From the NCBI GenBank assembly GCA_018969295.1, contig JAGWYN010000004.1:62001-126000 (forward strand): DNA of 64,000 nucleotides, written 5' to 3'. The number at the start of each line of letters is the position of its first letter. The stretch's first letter is position 1. This DNA comes from Chloroflexota bacterium. Lineage in GTDB: Bacteria > Chloroflexota > Anaerolineae > Caldilineales > Caldilineaceae. Below the pieces are notes generated by a model. That model did no database searches. It saw nothing but the letters and a program-made list of their open reading frames with translations, and was not told the origin of the DNA. The translations under genes were made by a program, and so were the position numbers. Shown here one piece after another: positions 48,866 to 58,393 of this stretch.

Positions 48866-49888
48866 ATGAGCGAACTGAAGAGCACAAGAGAGCCCTCCTG
48901 GACACCAGCCCGCCCCGAAGCGGGGGCCGCAGCCTGGGAGGTGGCGCTGGCCGCCGTGTTGCTGGTGGGCTGTCTGCTCGGCGGGCTGGCGCTGGCCGAC
49001 ACGCAGAGAGGCGGGCCCGCTGTCGGGGTGCTGCGCTTTGCGGCAACGATCGATGGCACGACAGCTCGCCAGGCGGTCGAGCTGGTCGAAGCTGCGCGTC
49101 TGGACCCTGCGGTCGCCGCCCTGGTGTTGGAGATCGCCAGCCCCGGGGGGGGGGCCTCCAGCAGTGAGCTTCTGTTTTATACGCTGCTCAATTTTCGCCA
49201 GCACAAGCCGCTGGTAGTGGTGATCGACGAACTAGCCGCCAGCGGCGGCTACTATCTGGCAGTCGCTGGAAACCGGATCTATGCGCCGCCCAGCAGCCAC
49301 ATCGGCAACATCGGCACACGGGGCAAGCGTCCGAGCGACCCGACTTTGGCCCCGGAAGAGCTGAGCAGCGGCCCCTACAAGCTGGACGGCGGCAGCCGGT
49401 TTGAACAGATCCACCAGCTCGACCTGGCCCGCAATGCCTTTTTGAACAATGTGGTCGCCCAACGGGCGCAGGCCGAGCTCGTACCCCTCCAGATCAGCGC
49501 CGCTGAACTGGCCGAGGCGCGCCTCTATCTGGGCAGCGAAGCGCTGGCCCTGGGGCTGATCGACGGCCATGGCAGCCGTGCCGAAGGTGTAGAAGCCGCA
49601 GCCGAGCTGGCAGGGCTGGAGAGCTACCAGGTGGTCGACCTGCCAGCGTATCTGGGCCAGGAGCCGATCACAGAGAGCCCGACAGACAGCGCTCAGGCGC
49701 TGCTGGCAGAGGCGCCGCCGGGCACCATCCTGATGTTGGACACGCGGGTTCCCTTTCCAGAGCAGGCGTGGCCCGTCAACCTGCTTTCCCTGCGCAAAGC
49801 ACGCGGCAGGGGAGAGGCCGGCCTTCTGGAACTCTCCAGCAGCCCGGCAGTGCCCTTGCCCCCCCCCATCCATGAGGACTCGCCATGA
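48866..49888 (+). CDS. S49 (SppA-like) membrane serine protease
   Basis: The 340-residue protein has one N-terminal membrane helix (about 23-45) and a ClpP/crotonase-fold domain. The nucleophile is Ser126 in ELAASGGYYLA. The general base is probably Lys172 in SGPYKLDGGSRF, a spacing that fits Ser-Lys dyad SppA enzymes. AVGVLRF and VLEIASPGGG form the first strands. Such enzymes degrade signal peptides or, beside SPFH proteins, act as stomatin-partner proteases. ATG 48866 is preceded by AGGATAGG. The C-terminal 60 residues are Pro-rich. Confidence 0.88.
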   Translation: MSELKSTREPSWTPARPEAGAAAWEVALAAVLLVGCLLGGLALADTQRGGPAVGVLRFAATIDGTTARQAVELVEAARLDPAVAALVLEIASPGGGASSSELLFYTLLNFRQHKPLVVVIDELAASGGYYLAVAGNRIYAPPSSHIGNIGTRGKRPSDPTLAPEELSSGPYKLDGGSRFEQIHQLDLARNAFLNNVVAQRAQAELVPLQISAAELAEARLYLGSEALALGLIDGHGSRAEGVEAAAELAGLESYQVVDLPAYLGQEPITESPTDSAQALLAEAPPGTILMLDTRVPFPEQAWPVNLLSLRKARGRGEAGLLELSSSPAVPLPPPIHEDSP

Positions 49889-49895
49889 GGAACCA

Positions 49896-52325
49896 ATGCG
49901 ACAAAGCAGACGCTGGTTGCTGATCTGGGCTGCTGGGCTGCTGCTACTCTTTGGCCCAACCAGCCTGCGATCTTTGCAGCCCGAGCCAGGCCCAGCCTAC
50001 ACGCCCCCAGCCATCGCCACTGCCGCCCTGGCTGCCACTCCGGTGCCGACGGTCACAGCTGCCGCGCTGGCGGACCAGCCGGTGGAACCTGCGACAGCCC
50101 GGCCAGGCCCTGTGGTCGTCGACCTGGCCCACTACTCGGATCTCGAGCGCGATCGGTTCCACGCGCTGGCCGGCAGCCTGGCAGCCCGGGGGATCGGCCT
50201 TCGTTTTTGGCTGCCCACAGTTCCCCTGGACAGCGTGCCCTCTTTCGCTGCGTTCCCAGACCAGTCAGCGGAGCTGCACAAGATTCTGGCCGACGCCAGC
50301 GCGCTGGTCGTGGTCAGCCCCTTCTTTCTGTACAACCGCCAGGAGATCCAGGTCGTCGAACGTTTTCTGATCGATGGGGGGCGTCTGCTGCTGATCAGCG
50401 ACCCGGACGTCGAAAGCGACGCCGCGCGCGACACCAACAGCCTGGCGCTGCCCTTTGACATCGTCTTCCAAGAAGATTACCTCTACGATGTCGCCGACAA
50501 CGATGCCAACTACACCCATTTTTTCCAGGGCAGCTACCTGGACCAGGCAGCAGAGCTGGCGGGCAGCCGGATCGGGTTTTACGGCGGGCGCAGCATCGAA
50601 GGGGCAGTCCTCCCCCAGGTGCGCAGCGCCCCCAGCACCTTGAGCAGCCTGCGCACCGGCCAAAATGCCTTCACAACGGTGGCGATTGGCGGCCGGCCGG
50701 GCAGCCGCACAGCCGGCCGCGTGCTGGCGCTCAGCGATTTTGATGTTTTGACCGACCCCTATGTGGCGCGCCATGACAACCGGCGCATGCTGGACTTCGT
50801 CGCTGCCTTTTTGGCAGGCGGCCAACGCAGCCAGACGATTGTCGATTTTCCAGAATTTCTGGGGCCGCAGGTCGCGTTGGTCGTCGTCAGCGACGAGGCA
50901 GCCGGGGCTCCGTCGATCCGCCAGGCTGCGGCGCTCCAGCTGCTCCTCGAACGTTCTGGCCGTACGCTGCATCTGGGCATAACGCGCTGGCTGACAGACA
51001 GCCTGTCAGCCCCCAACGCCGATCTGCTCGTCGTCGCCCGCTATCAAGAGATCGACAAGAGAAGCTCACTGCTCGCCGATGCAGGTTTTGTGCTGCAGCA
51101 GGGGCCTGCCCCCCTTCCTGGCGACACACCCTCTCCGCCGACAGCGACGCCGCAGCGCGCTGCGCCGCCCCCACTGCCCCCCACGCCAGCGGCGTTCCCG
51201 GCCAAACCGCTTCCGGCGACCACCGACCCGCCTCGGTTCAGCGCCAGCCAGGCGGGCAGAGTGGCTGTGGGCCAGCCAGCCACGCATGCGCCCCTGTCGG
51301 AGACCGAGCCTCCCCCGACAGAACCCGCAGCCCCGCCAGAATTTGCTCCAGCAGCCCCGCCAGAACCCGCCCTCTATCTGGTGCAACAAGATGGCATCCA
51401 GCTGCTCGCCAGCGAAACGCTGCTTTTTCTGCAGCGCAGCGAGACCGGCGGTCGCCGCCTCCTCGCGCTCCTCGCAGCCAGCGAAGTCTCCCTGCAAACC
51501 GGGCTGCAGCGGCTGCTCGATCAGGATTTCTCGAACTGTCTGGTACAAGATGAGCTGGCAGTCTGCCCGGTAGATTCTACAACATCTGCGCAGCCCCCTG
51601 CCCCGACGCCCGCCCCGACGCCCGCCCCGACGAATGCAGCGCTGGCTGCTCCCCCCGAAGCGAGCGCCGCTGCACCGATTTTGGTGGTCGACGACAACCT
51701 CAACGCCAGCGCTGAGGAAATCAGCGAGGCAGCACTTTACGCAGAACTGCTGGCGACCGCAGGGTACACGGCAGAAGTGTGGGCGACCCGCACAGATGGC
51801 CTGCCCAGCGTGGAGGAACTGACACGCCACAGCTGGGTCATCTGGAGTGACGCAGCCTACGCCCAGAGTGGGATCCAAGGAGAGTCGCTGCGCTTGCTCA
51901 GCGAGCTGATCAACGCTGGGGGCAAGGTGACGATCGGCAGCAGAATGCCCTTTTTCGGGGTGGGAGGGGAAGCTGCTTCCCCGATCATCGATCTCCAGGT
52001 GGCAGAAGGGCTGTCAGCCCTGGTGGCAGGCTTGCCAACAGAGCCGATCGAGCTGCCTGATGGCTTGCCGGCGGTGGTGCCGCTGGAACGTTCTCCAGAT
52101 GTTTCGACAGGGGCGTCGATTGCCCTGCGCCGCGGGCCTGCAAGTCTGGCAGCTGACGCTCCGGCGGTAATGCTGTATACGGACGAAAATTTTGAAGCGC
52201 CCAAAGGCGCGCGCCTGCTTCTGGTCGGGCTGGCACTGACCTGGCTGCCCAGCGAAGTAAGCGCCCAACTGGTGCAAAACATGGCTGCCGTGATGTTGGC
52301 GTACCGTGAACATCCTTCTGAGTAA
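49896..52325 (+). CDS. Large membrane-anchored protein with GATase1/DUF4350-like modules and Pro-rich linkers
   Basis: The 809-residue protein has an N-terminal anchor (RRWLLIWAAGLLLLFGPTSL). A first module (about 60-320) includes VVVDLAHYSDLERDRFHALAG, VVVSPFFLYNRQEIQVVERFLIDGGRLLLISDPD and VLALSDFDVLTDPY, which resemble DUF4350/GATase1-like domains that bind but do not cleave. A long Pro/Thr/Ala linker (about 400-470) and a second repeat of the theme follow (ILVVDDNLNASAEEISEA, VIWSDAAYAQSGIQGESLRLLSELINAGGKV). The function is unknown. ATG 49896 has GAGGAAC upstream, eight bases after the protease stop, so the two are coupled. Confidence 0.75.
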   Translation: MRQSRRWLLIWAAGLLLLFGPTSLRSLQPEPGPAYTPPAIATAALAATPVPTVTAAALADQPVEPATARPGPVVVDLAHYSDLERDRFHALAGSLAARGIGLRFWLPTVPLDSVPSFAAFPDQSAELHKILADASALVVVSPFFLYNRQEIQVVERFLIDGGRLLLISDPDVESDAARDTNSLALPFDIVFQEDYLYDVADNDANYTHFFQGSYLDQAAELAGSRIGFYGGRSIEGAVLPQVRSAPSTLSSLRTGQNAFTTVAIGGRPGSRTAGRVLALSDFDVLTDPYVARHDNRRMLDFVAAFLAGGQRSQTIVDFPEFLGPQVALVVVSDEAAGAPSIRQAAALQLLLERSGRTLHLGITRWLTDSLSAPNADLLVVARYQEIDKRSSLLADAGFVLQQGPAPLPGDTPSPPTATPQRAAPPPLPPTPAAFPAKPLPATTDPPRFSASQAGRVAVGQPATHAPLSETEPPPTEPAAPPEFAPAAPPEPALYLVQQDGIQLLASETLLFLQRSETGGRRLLALLAASEVSLQTGLQRLLDQDFSNCLVQDELAVCPVDSTTSAQPPAPTPAPTPAPTNAALAAPPEASAAAPILVVDDNLNASAEEISEAALYAELLATAGYTAEVWATRTDGLPSVEELTRHSWVIWSDAAYAQSGIQGESLRLLSELINAGGKVTIGSRMPFFGVGGEAASPIIDLQVAEGLSALVAGLPTEPIELPDGLPAVVPLERSPDVSTGASIALRRGPASLAADAPAVMLYTDENFEAPKGARLLLVGLALTWLPSEVSAQLVQNMAAVMLAYREHPSE

Positions 52326-52469
52326 CGCCACGTTCGGGGTCTGCATCACAGCACAGCCCGTCTATAGGGAACAGGAGACACCCTTTTGCGGGCCCGGCCT
52401 CGTTGTCGGGGGCCGCCGGCTGCATCTTTCGAAACGGGCTGAAGTGCGCCACAGGACAAAGATGCCGCG

Positions 52470-55178
52470 ATGACCGCTCTCTACCGAGCAGTTGCCCCCG
52501 GGCTTCGCTCCCCCATCCTTCCTGCCGATCTGATCGAGCGTCCAGCGCTGTGGGCGCGCCTGGACCAGGGGGTACAGTGCCCGCTGACCTTGGTCGTCGC
52601 TCCTGGCGGCTACGGCAAAACCAGTGCGGTCGCCACCTGGCTGGCCAGACGCCAACCCGACTGGAAGGAGAGGGGGGCTGTCTGGTACACTGTCGACAGC
52701 CTCGACGCCCCCCCCTCTTCCTTTTTGGCCCAGGTGGTCTCTGCAGTACAGGCTGGTTTTCCAGGTAGCTGCGGCCAGACCTGCCAGATGCTGGAGGGGG
52801 CCCCCCTCTCGCCGATCGAACAGCTGGCCATTCAACTGGCGCAGGATCTCGCAGCGCTGCCCACAGGGCTGGTGCTGGTCTTGGACGACTGCCACAAGGT
52901 GGAACAGACAGCGACCCTCGGCTGGCTGGAGACATTGGTGCGCCACGCCCCCCCTGCGCTGTCGCTGGTCTGGATCTCGCGCTGCGACCCGCCTTTTTCG
53001 GTAGCCCGTCTGCGCAGCCAATCCCGTCTGGTCGAGCTGCGTCTGGCTGACCTGCAGCTGAGCGCTGCCGAGGTGCAGAGTGTGCTGGAGACGTACATGC
53101 CCGAGCCGGTGCCGCCAGGGCTGGCCGAGCGGCTCACCGCTCATCTGGAGGGCTGGGGGGCAGGCTTGCGTCTGCTGGCTTTTTCGCTGCGGACAGCCGA
53201 CGAAATTGCCCAGTATCTGCAGCGCCCAGATCTGCCGCCACAGCCCCAAATTTTCGAGTATTTCATCGTCGAGGTGCTGGCCAGCCACCCGACGGCAATT
53301 CAATCCTTTCTGTTGTACAGCTCTCTGCTTCCCTACCTGCACCCGGAGCTCTGTGCCGTTGCCCTGAGGCCTGCGGTCGATGCCGAGCAGGCCTACGCGC
53401 AGTTCAACTATGTCTTGCAGCACAATTTGTTTGTGCTGCCATTCGACGAAATCCCCGGCAGCTACCGCTACCACGATCTGTTCAAAGCCGTATTGCAGGA
53501 TCGGCTGCGCGAGGCTGTGCCCCGCAGCGAGCTCGATGCCCTCTACCTTCGCTGTGCGCACTGGTACGTCAAGGCAGGCAATTTTGAACGGGCGATCGAA
53601 TGTTGCCTGGCTGGACACAACCTGCTGGTCGCTGCCAGCCTGACCGAATTCCACATCCATACGTGGCAGGAACAGGCTCAATGGGACACGCTGGAGCGTG
53701 TGCTGAGCCTGCTGCCTGCGGGAGGGGTCGAGCAGAGCCCGGCCTTGTTGCTGGCGCGCGGCTGGCTGTACCTGTTCCGATGGCAAGCTGAACTCTTGCA
53801 GGCCACCGTTGCCCAGGTGAACACGCTGCTCGAAAACCGAACACTGGCAGCGCACCTGAGACAGCAGCTGAAGGCCGAGTCTGTGCTGCTGTCGCTGGCT
53901 CCGATGATCGCCGCAGACCCGCCCCTGCAGGCAATCCAGCGCATCCAGCAGGCCCGGCGTGAGGCTGCGCCGCTGCGCCCCTTTCTGGAGGGCATGGCCC
54001 ACTATCTGCTGGCGCGTTACCAACAGCACGCTGGGGCGGCAGCGGAGGCCTTGCAGCTGCTCGACCAGACCCTTGTCGGGGAAACGCACCCACCCAGCGT
54101 CCAGCTCCGGCTGCTGCGTGCCCGCTGCATGGTGCTGTTGTACGAAGGAAAAGTCACCGAGCTGGCGCTGAGCGCGGACATGTATCTGCAGCTGGCCCAA
54201 CGCCATCCGCAGCGCTTCGATCTGAGCAGCGCCCATTTTATGGTGGCCTGCGCACACTATTTTATGGCCGCGCAGGACGACACTGCCCTCCAACATTGCT
54301 GGGAGGTTCTGCAACACAGCCACACCACCTACCACACCACCTTGGTGGCAGCTGTCTCGATGCTGATCGAACTGCTGCTGGCACGCGGGGCGCTGGCAGA
54401 AGCCGAGCGGGCAGCCGAAACCTTCCGCCGCTACGCCAACCGGACCCAATCGCCCCACGCACTGAGCAATGCAGCACTGCTGGATGCCCAGCTTGCCCTC
54501 CACCAAAACGACCTGGCGCGCGCGCGCCCCTGGCTGCAGCATTTTTCTGGCTGTCCTGCCCACCCCAATGAGATCCTGCCGGGTGTTGTCTGGGCTGAGG
54601 GTCTGCTGGCGCTGCGCGAGCCGAGCTGGCTGGCCGCTGGCAATGCATGGCTGGGGACCATGCTGGAACGCTGCCAGGCGAACCATGCCCAGGTCTGGGT
54701 GGTTCGGCTGCAGGTGCTGCGCGCTCGTTTTTTTGCTGCCAAGGGCAACTGGCGGGCAGCCCAGCAGAGCCTGCGGGCAGCGCTGCTGATTGGCTGTCCG
54801 AATCAGCTTTTTCGTCCGTTTCTGGTCGACGACCCGGCCCTGGACCCGCTGCTGGCTGTATTGAGCCGCCAGCCTGACGGCCAGCTGGCGGCAGCGGTCC
54901 TGCAGCGCCGCCGGACCGGAGCTCCTGCTCTGCCACAGCCCGCCGCCGAGCCGGCTCCCCCCCTCGGCGATGCCCCTCTACCTCTGACCGAGCGGGAGGC
55001 AGCTGTGCTCCAATTGTTGGCGGGCAACCTCAGCCGGAAAGAAATTGCCCAGACGCTGCAGATCTCCGTGCATACGCTCGACAAGCATCTGCGCTCTCTC
55101 TACGCCAAGTTACAATCGCACAACCGGCTGGAGGCGATCTACCGAGCCCATCAGCGCGGTCTGTTGTCGGCGTCATGA
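52470..55178 (+). CDS. Large ATP-binding LuxR-family regulator (MalT/LAL type)
   Basis: The 902-residue protein has a STAND NTPase with Walker A APGGYGKT (44-51) and Walker B LVLVLDDCHKV. A long helical TPR-like sensor region spans about 330-800. A LuxR HTH at about 835-900 reads LTEREAAVLQLLAGNLSRKEIAQTLQISVHTLDKHL. MalT-like regulators bind an inducer and ATP, oligomerise and activate transcription. The target is unknown; no catabolic gene is adjacent. The leader of about 140 bases has no hairpin that I could recognise. Confidence 0.93.
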   Translation: MTALYRAVAPGLRSPILPADLIERPALWARLDQGVQCPLTLVVAPGGYGKTSAVATWLARRQPDWKERGAVWYTVDSLDAPPSSFLAQVVSAVQAGFPGSCGQTCQMLEGAPLSPIEQLAIQLAQDLAALPTGLVLVLDDCHKVEQTATLGWLETLVRHAPPALSLVWISRCDPPFSVARLRSQSRLVELRLADLQLSAAEVQSVLETYMPEPVPPGLAERLTAHLEGWGAGLRLLAFSLRTADEIAQYLQRPDLPPQPQIFEYFIVEVLASHPTAIQSFLLYSSLLPYLHPELCAVALRPAVDAEQAYAQFNYVLQHNLFVLPFDEIPGSYRYHDLFKAVLQDRLREAVPRSELDALYLRCAHWYVKAGNFERAIECCLAGHNLLVAASLTEFHIHTWQEQAQWDTLERVLSLLPAGGVEQSPALLLARGWLYLFRWQAELLQATVAQVNTLLENRTLAAHLRQQLKAESVLLSLAPMIAADPPLQAIQRIQQARREAAPLRPFLEGMAHYLLARYQQHAGAAAEALQLLDQTLVGETHPPSVQLRLLRARCMVLLYEGKVTELALSADMYLQLAQRHPQRFDLSSAHFMVACAHYFMAAQDDTALQHCWEVLQHSHTTYHTTLVAAVSMLIELLLARGALAEAERAAETFRRYANRTQSPHALSNAALLDAQLALHQNDLARARPWLQHFSGCPAHPNEILPGVVWAEGLLALREPSWLAAGNAWLGTMLERCQANHAQVWVVRLQVLRARFFAAKGNWRAAQQSLRAALLIGCPNQLFRPFLVDDPALDPLLAVLSRQPDGQLAAAVLQRRRTGAPALPQPAAEPAPPLGDAPLPLTEREAAVLQLLAGNLSRKEIAQTLQISVHTLDKHLRSLYAKLQSHNRLEAIYRAHQRGLLSAS

Positions 55179-55214
55179 GGCGGTCTCCGCTGGCCAAGGA
55201 GGGAAGAGCGCGGT

Positions 55215-56168
55215 CTACCGGATGAGCGATCGCAGCGCTGGGGCGAATTGGGTGACCTGCTCGCGCAGCCGCAGCAGAGCCAAATCTTTGGCTTTGGCTT
55301 CGAGCATGATGTCAAAAGGTCTGGGCTGGCAGCGCTGCACCAGCCGGAGCAGTTCAAGGAAGGCAAAGGGGTCGAGAAAATCGCTGTGTTGGTTGGGCAG
55401 GGGGGGCTGGAGTTGCAGCTGCTGCCTGCTGTGGACGGTGCGCAGCGCGGTGCGGGGGCTGCTGAAATGGATCTTGGGGCGCTGGTTGCCCGGCCAGGTG
55501 GCCAACGCTGTGTGGAGCGCGTCCTCCAGCGTACGCCCTGCTGGGTTGAGACAAGCCAGATGCAGGGTATCGAGCACGACCGGGACGCCCGTGCGGCGAT
55601 GAATCCACAAAGTCTCTTCGAGCGAATGGCATCGGTCGTCGTGTTCGAGCACCAACCGCTGTCGCACCGCCGCTGGCAGCGCCAGAAACTGTCTGACAAA
55701 CCGTTCGCAGGAGCGGGCGGGGTCCACAGAAGGCCCCCCGACGTGGACCACGACGACCGCGTCGGCGTCCAGCCCCATCCGGTCGAGCAGCGAGGTGGCT
55801 GCTTTCAGTTCGGCGGCGGAACGCTCCGCCCGTGCGGGGTCGGGCGTGTTGAGCTGCACATAGTAGCCTGGGTGCAGGGTGACCCGCAGCCCGTAGTGGC
55901 GCACCAGGTCCCCGGTTGCGGCCAGATCTTCCGCACATTCGTCCAGCTGCTGGTGGAACGCTGGCAGTGTTGGATGGGTCAGATACGGGGCCAGCTGGCC
56001 GGCCAACCGATAAAAGTCGATCTGTTGGCGTCCGAGGTAGGCAAAGAGGTCACGCAGATAGGCCAGGCTGACACTCAAATGGGGCGAATGCTGCCAACGC
56101 CGGCTGTCGTGCGAACGCAGCGGTTCTCCCAGCGCATGGACTGCGAACCCCAACCGAATTGGATTCAT
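55215..56168 (-). CDS. uvsE: UV damage endonuclease (UvdE/UvsE)
   Basis: The 317-residue protein matches UV-damage endonucleases, metal-dependent TIM-barrel enzymes that nick 5' of UV photoproducts. Visible blocks are FYRLAGQLAPYLTHP, YGLRVTLHPGYYVQLNTPDPARAERSAAEL, VVVHVGGPS, LEHDDRCHSLEETLWIH, VPVVLDTLHLACLNP and KIHFSSPR, with metal-ligand His, Glu and Asp residues in place. ATG 56168 gives the usual N-terminus MNPIRLGFAV; a 16-residue longer frame starts at 56216. It converges with the LuxR regulator and diverges from the PspC gene. Confidence 0.9.
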   Translation of the reverse strand: MNPIRLGFAVHALGEPLRSHDSRRWQHSPHLSVSLAYLRDLFAYLGRQQIDFYRLAGQLAPYLTHPTLPAFHQQLDECAEDLAATGDLVRHYGLRVTLHPGYYVQLNTPDPARAERSAAELKAATSLLDRMGLDADAVVVVHVGGPSVDPARSCERFVRQFLALPAAVRQRLVLEHDDRCHSLEETLWIHRRTGVPVVLDTLHLACLNPAGRTLEDALHTALATWPGNQRPKIHFSSPRTALRTVHSRQQLQLQPPLPNQHSDFLDPFAFLELLRLVQRCQPRPFDIMLEAKAKDLALLRLREQVTQFAPALRSLIR

Positions 56169-56378
56169 GTCTTCATTATCGCGCCAAAACGCCTTGGCGC
56201 AACGTACGTTCTGCAACTACACCGACAGTTTCCTTGTGCTACCACTGTCTCCCACCGCCAGCAGGCCGTTTTTTTGCAACTTTTGAGTTCGAGCTGCGTA
56301 CTGTTGGACGAGTCATGTGGCAGCCAGGGTCTGAAGATTCCCCTGGGAAGCAAGCACAAGCAAGGAAGCAGGTGAGCG

Positions 56379-57176
56379 ATGAACGAACAGCAAGTGGATG
56401 AACTGAACTCTGCCCCGGGGCAAACGGTGGAAGCGGAGGCGGGGAGGCGGCGGATGCTCTACCGCCACTCGACCGACAAACTGATCGGCGGTGTCTGCGG
56501 CGGTGTGGCTGAGTTTCTGGGGTGGAACCCCGTGTTGGTGCGAGTGTTCTGGGCAGGAGGGACGCTTTTTTCCGGGGGCGGCGGCGTGCTGGTTTACCTG
56601 CTGCTGGCCCTTTTTTTGCCGGTCGGGACCCACCGCAGCGGGCAACTGCATCCGCCGGTCCTCACACTGAGCCAGCGGGGGGTGACCTGGACTGCTGGCC
56701 TGCTGATGGGGGGGGGAGCGCTCTGGCTGCTGGCCAATCTGGGCATCCTGCCCGGGCTGTGGGGGGCGCTGTGGGCATTGGTGGCTGTGGTCTTCTGGCC
56801 GGCTGTGCTGATCGGAGCAGGCTATCTGCTTTTGCGTGCCAACGGCCGACGCGACCTGGAGTCAAAGATCGCCGGCATGGCGCAGCAGGTGCGCCATGGG
56901 GGCGACGGCTGGCTGCACCGGCTGCAGGCGTTCCTGCCTGTGCGGCGCAGCCGAGACCGCCGCATGCTCTCCGGCGTCTGCGGCGGCCTCGGCGAACAGA
57001 TTGGGGTCGACCCCAACCTGCTGCGCCTGTTGTGGATCGCGCTGACGCTCGGGACGTTTGGGGGGGCTGCGCTTTTGTACGTCGCTTTCGCTCTGCTGCT
57101 GCCAGAGGCGGATCTGCCCACCGCCCCGCCGCAGGAGATCCAGGTGGTGGAAAGCAGCGCCCGACGGGTGAACTGA
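56379..57176 (+). CDS. PspC-domain membrane protein with two PspC modules
   Basis: The 265-residue protein carries two PspC domains: RHSTDKLIGGVCGGVAEFLGWNPVLVRVFW (about 28-85) and RSRDRRMLSGVCGGLGEQIGVDPNLLRLLW (about 190-245). Each is followed by a hydrophobic hairpin. Two more helices lie between them (about 100-150). PspC proteins sense envelope stress in phage-shock systems. No pspA or pspF is adjacent. AGGTGAGCG before ATG 56379 gives a modest ribosome-binding site. Confidence 0.9.
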   Translation: MNEQQVDELNSAPGQTVEAEAGRRRMLYRHSTDKLIGGVCGGVAEFLGWNPVLVRVFWAGGTLFSGGGGVLVYLLLALFLPVGTHRSGQLHPPVLTLSQRGVTWTAGLLMGGGALWLLANLGILPGLWGALWALVAVVFWPAVLIGAGYLLLRANGRRDLESKIAGMAQQVRHGGDGWLHRLQAFLPVRRSRDRRMLSGVCGGLGEQIGVDPNLLRLLWIALTLGTFGGAALLYVAFALLLPEADLPTAPPQEIQVVESSARRVN

Positions 57177-57326
57177 ACGCTTTTTGCGGCTGGGTCGCAG
57201 GGCGGATCAAGTTGTGGCAGAATTCCGGTGGTGGCGGGGCAGGCAAGCGCTGGCAGGACAGTGCTGGGGAACGTGTCGACGAGTCTTGGGGAACACTCCG
57301 CACACAAGAAAGGAAGCAGCAGCAGA

Positions 57327-57539
57327 ATGGGTCAAAAAAGGTATCTGTGGGTGGGGGCACTGTTGGGGGTGGGGGTGGCTCTGCTGCTCGCCTATCTGTT
57401 GGGGCCAGCACCTGGCACTCAGTACGACGCCAACTACCGCTCCCGTCTGGACCATGCGTTGGACGAAGGCCGGCGGGCCGCTGCCGAACAGGAAGAGAGG
57501 TTGCGCCGTCGGCTGAACGACCTGCGTCGGCCCGGCTGA
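57327..57539 (+). CDS. Small single-pass membrane protein
   Basis: The 70-residue protein has one hydrophobic helix (about 6-26), then a charged helical tail (YRSRLDHALDEGRRAAAEQEERLRRRL) likely to form a coiled coil, like small YtxH-type proteins. AAGGAAG lies about 13 bases before ATG 57327, a little far. It follows the PspC gene by 150 bases and may belong to the same stress unit. It converges closely (16 bases) on mutM. Confidence 0.7.
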   Translation: MGQKRYLWVGALLGVGVALLLAYLLGPAPGTQYDANYRSRLDHALDEGRRAAAEQEERLRRRLNDLRRPG

Positions 57540-57555
57540 GTCTGCACTCCGGCGC

Positions 57556-58377
57556 TCAGCGCTGGCAGCGAGGACAAAAATGTGTGCTGCGCTGGGCCAG
57601 CAGCAGCCGTTGGATCGGCGTGTCGCAATGTCGGCAGGGAGCCCCGGTGCGACGGAAGACATTGAACTGTTCTTGGAAGCCGCCCGGGGCCCCTCCTGGG
57701 CGGCTATAATTTTGCAACCCGCTCGTGCCCAGGCTGCTCCCAGCGCTGGCAATTCCCTCGTTCAACACCTGCAGGATCGCACTGTGCAGCAGATCCACCT
57801 CAGCAGGCAGCAGCGTTCCCCCGGCCCGGGCTGGATGGATGGCGGCCCGAAAGAGGGCCTCATCGGCGTAGATATTGCCCACCCCGGCCACAAGGCGTTG
57901 GTCGAGCAGCAACGCCTTGATGCTGGCCTGCCGTCCTGCCAGCGTCGCCGCCAGGGCCTGGGGGGTGAAGAGCGGGTCAAAGGGCTCTGGGCCGAGTTTT
58001 GCCAACACCGGTGCCGGGTCTGCCACCAGCCACAGGCGTCCGAATTTGCGTGCATCCTGGTAAAAAAGTTGCTGGCCATTCTCCAGCTGCAGGATCAGGT
58101 GGGTGTGGGAAGGCGGGGAGCCGTTCTGAAGCAGCAGCCGGCCGGTCATGCGCAGATGAACGACCAGGGTCCAGCTGCTGGCCAGGCCCAGCAGCATGTA
58201 TTTGCCGCGGCGGCTGAAGTGGACAAAACGCTGGCCGACCAGCTGCGCAGCAAAGGTGCTGGCAGCTGGGGCTGCGATTACACCGGGCCAGAGGAGCTGC
58301 ACCTGGGTGACCTGGCGTCCCCCCAACAGCGGGGCCAGTTCGCGGACATAGGTTTCGACTTCAGGCAATTCTGGCAT
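57556..58377 (-). CDS. mutM: Formamidopyrimidine-DNA glycosylase
   Basis: The 273-residue protein starts MPELPEVETYVREL, in which the N-terminal Pro is the catalytic nucleophile of MutM once Met is removed. The zinc finger at the C-terminus has CRHC and CPRC pairs. Between them are FSRRGKYMLLGL, VVHLRMTGRLL, GNIYADEALFRAAIHP and GLQNYSRPGG. It removes oxidised purines such as 8-oxoguanine. The next upstream gene on this strand is the anti-sigma factor, 16 bases away, so mutM is the third gene of the sigma operon. Confidence 0.96.
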   Translation of the reverse strand: MPELPEVETYVRELAPLLGGRQVTQVQLLWPGVIAAPAASTFAAQLVGQRFVHFSRRGKYMLLGLASSWTLVVHLRMTGRLLLQNGSPPSHTHLILQLENGQQLFYQDARKFGRLWLVADPAPVLAKLGPEPFDPLFTPQALAATLAGRQASIKALLLDQRLVAGVGNIYADEALFRAAIHPARAGGTLLPAEVDLLHSAILQVLNEGIASAGSSLGTSGLQNYSRPGGAPGGFQEQFNVFRRTGAPCRHCDTPIQRLLLAQRSTHFCPRCQR

Positions 58378-58393
58378 AGGCTTCCGGTTGTGG

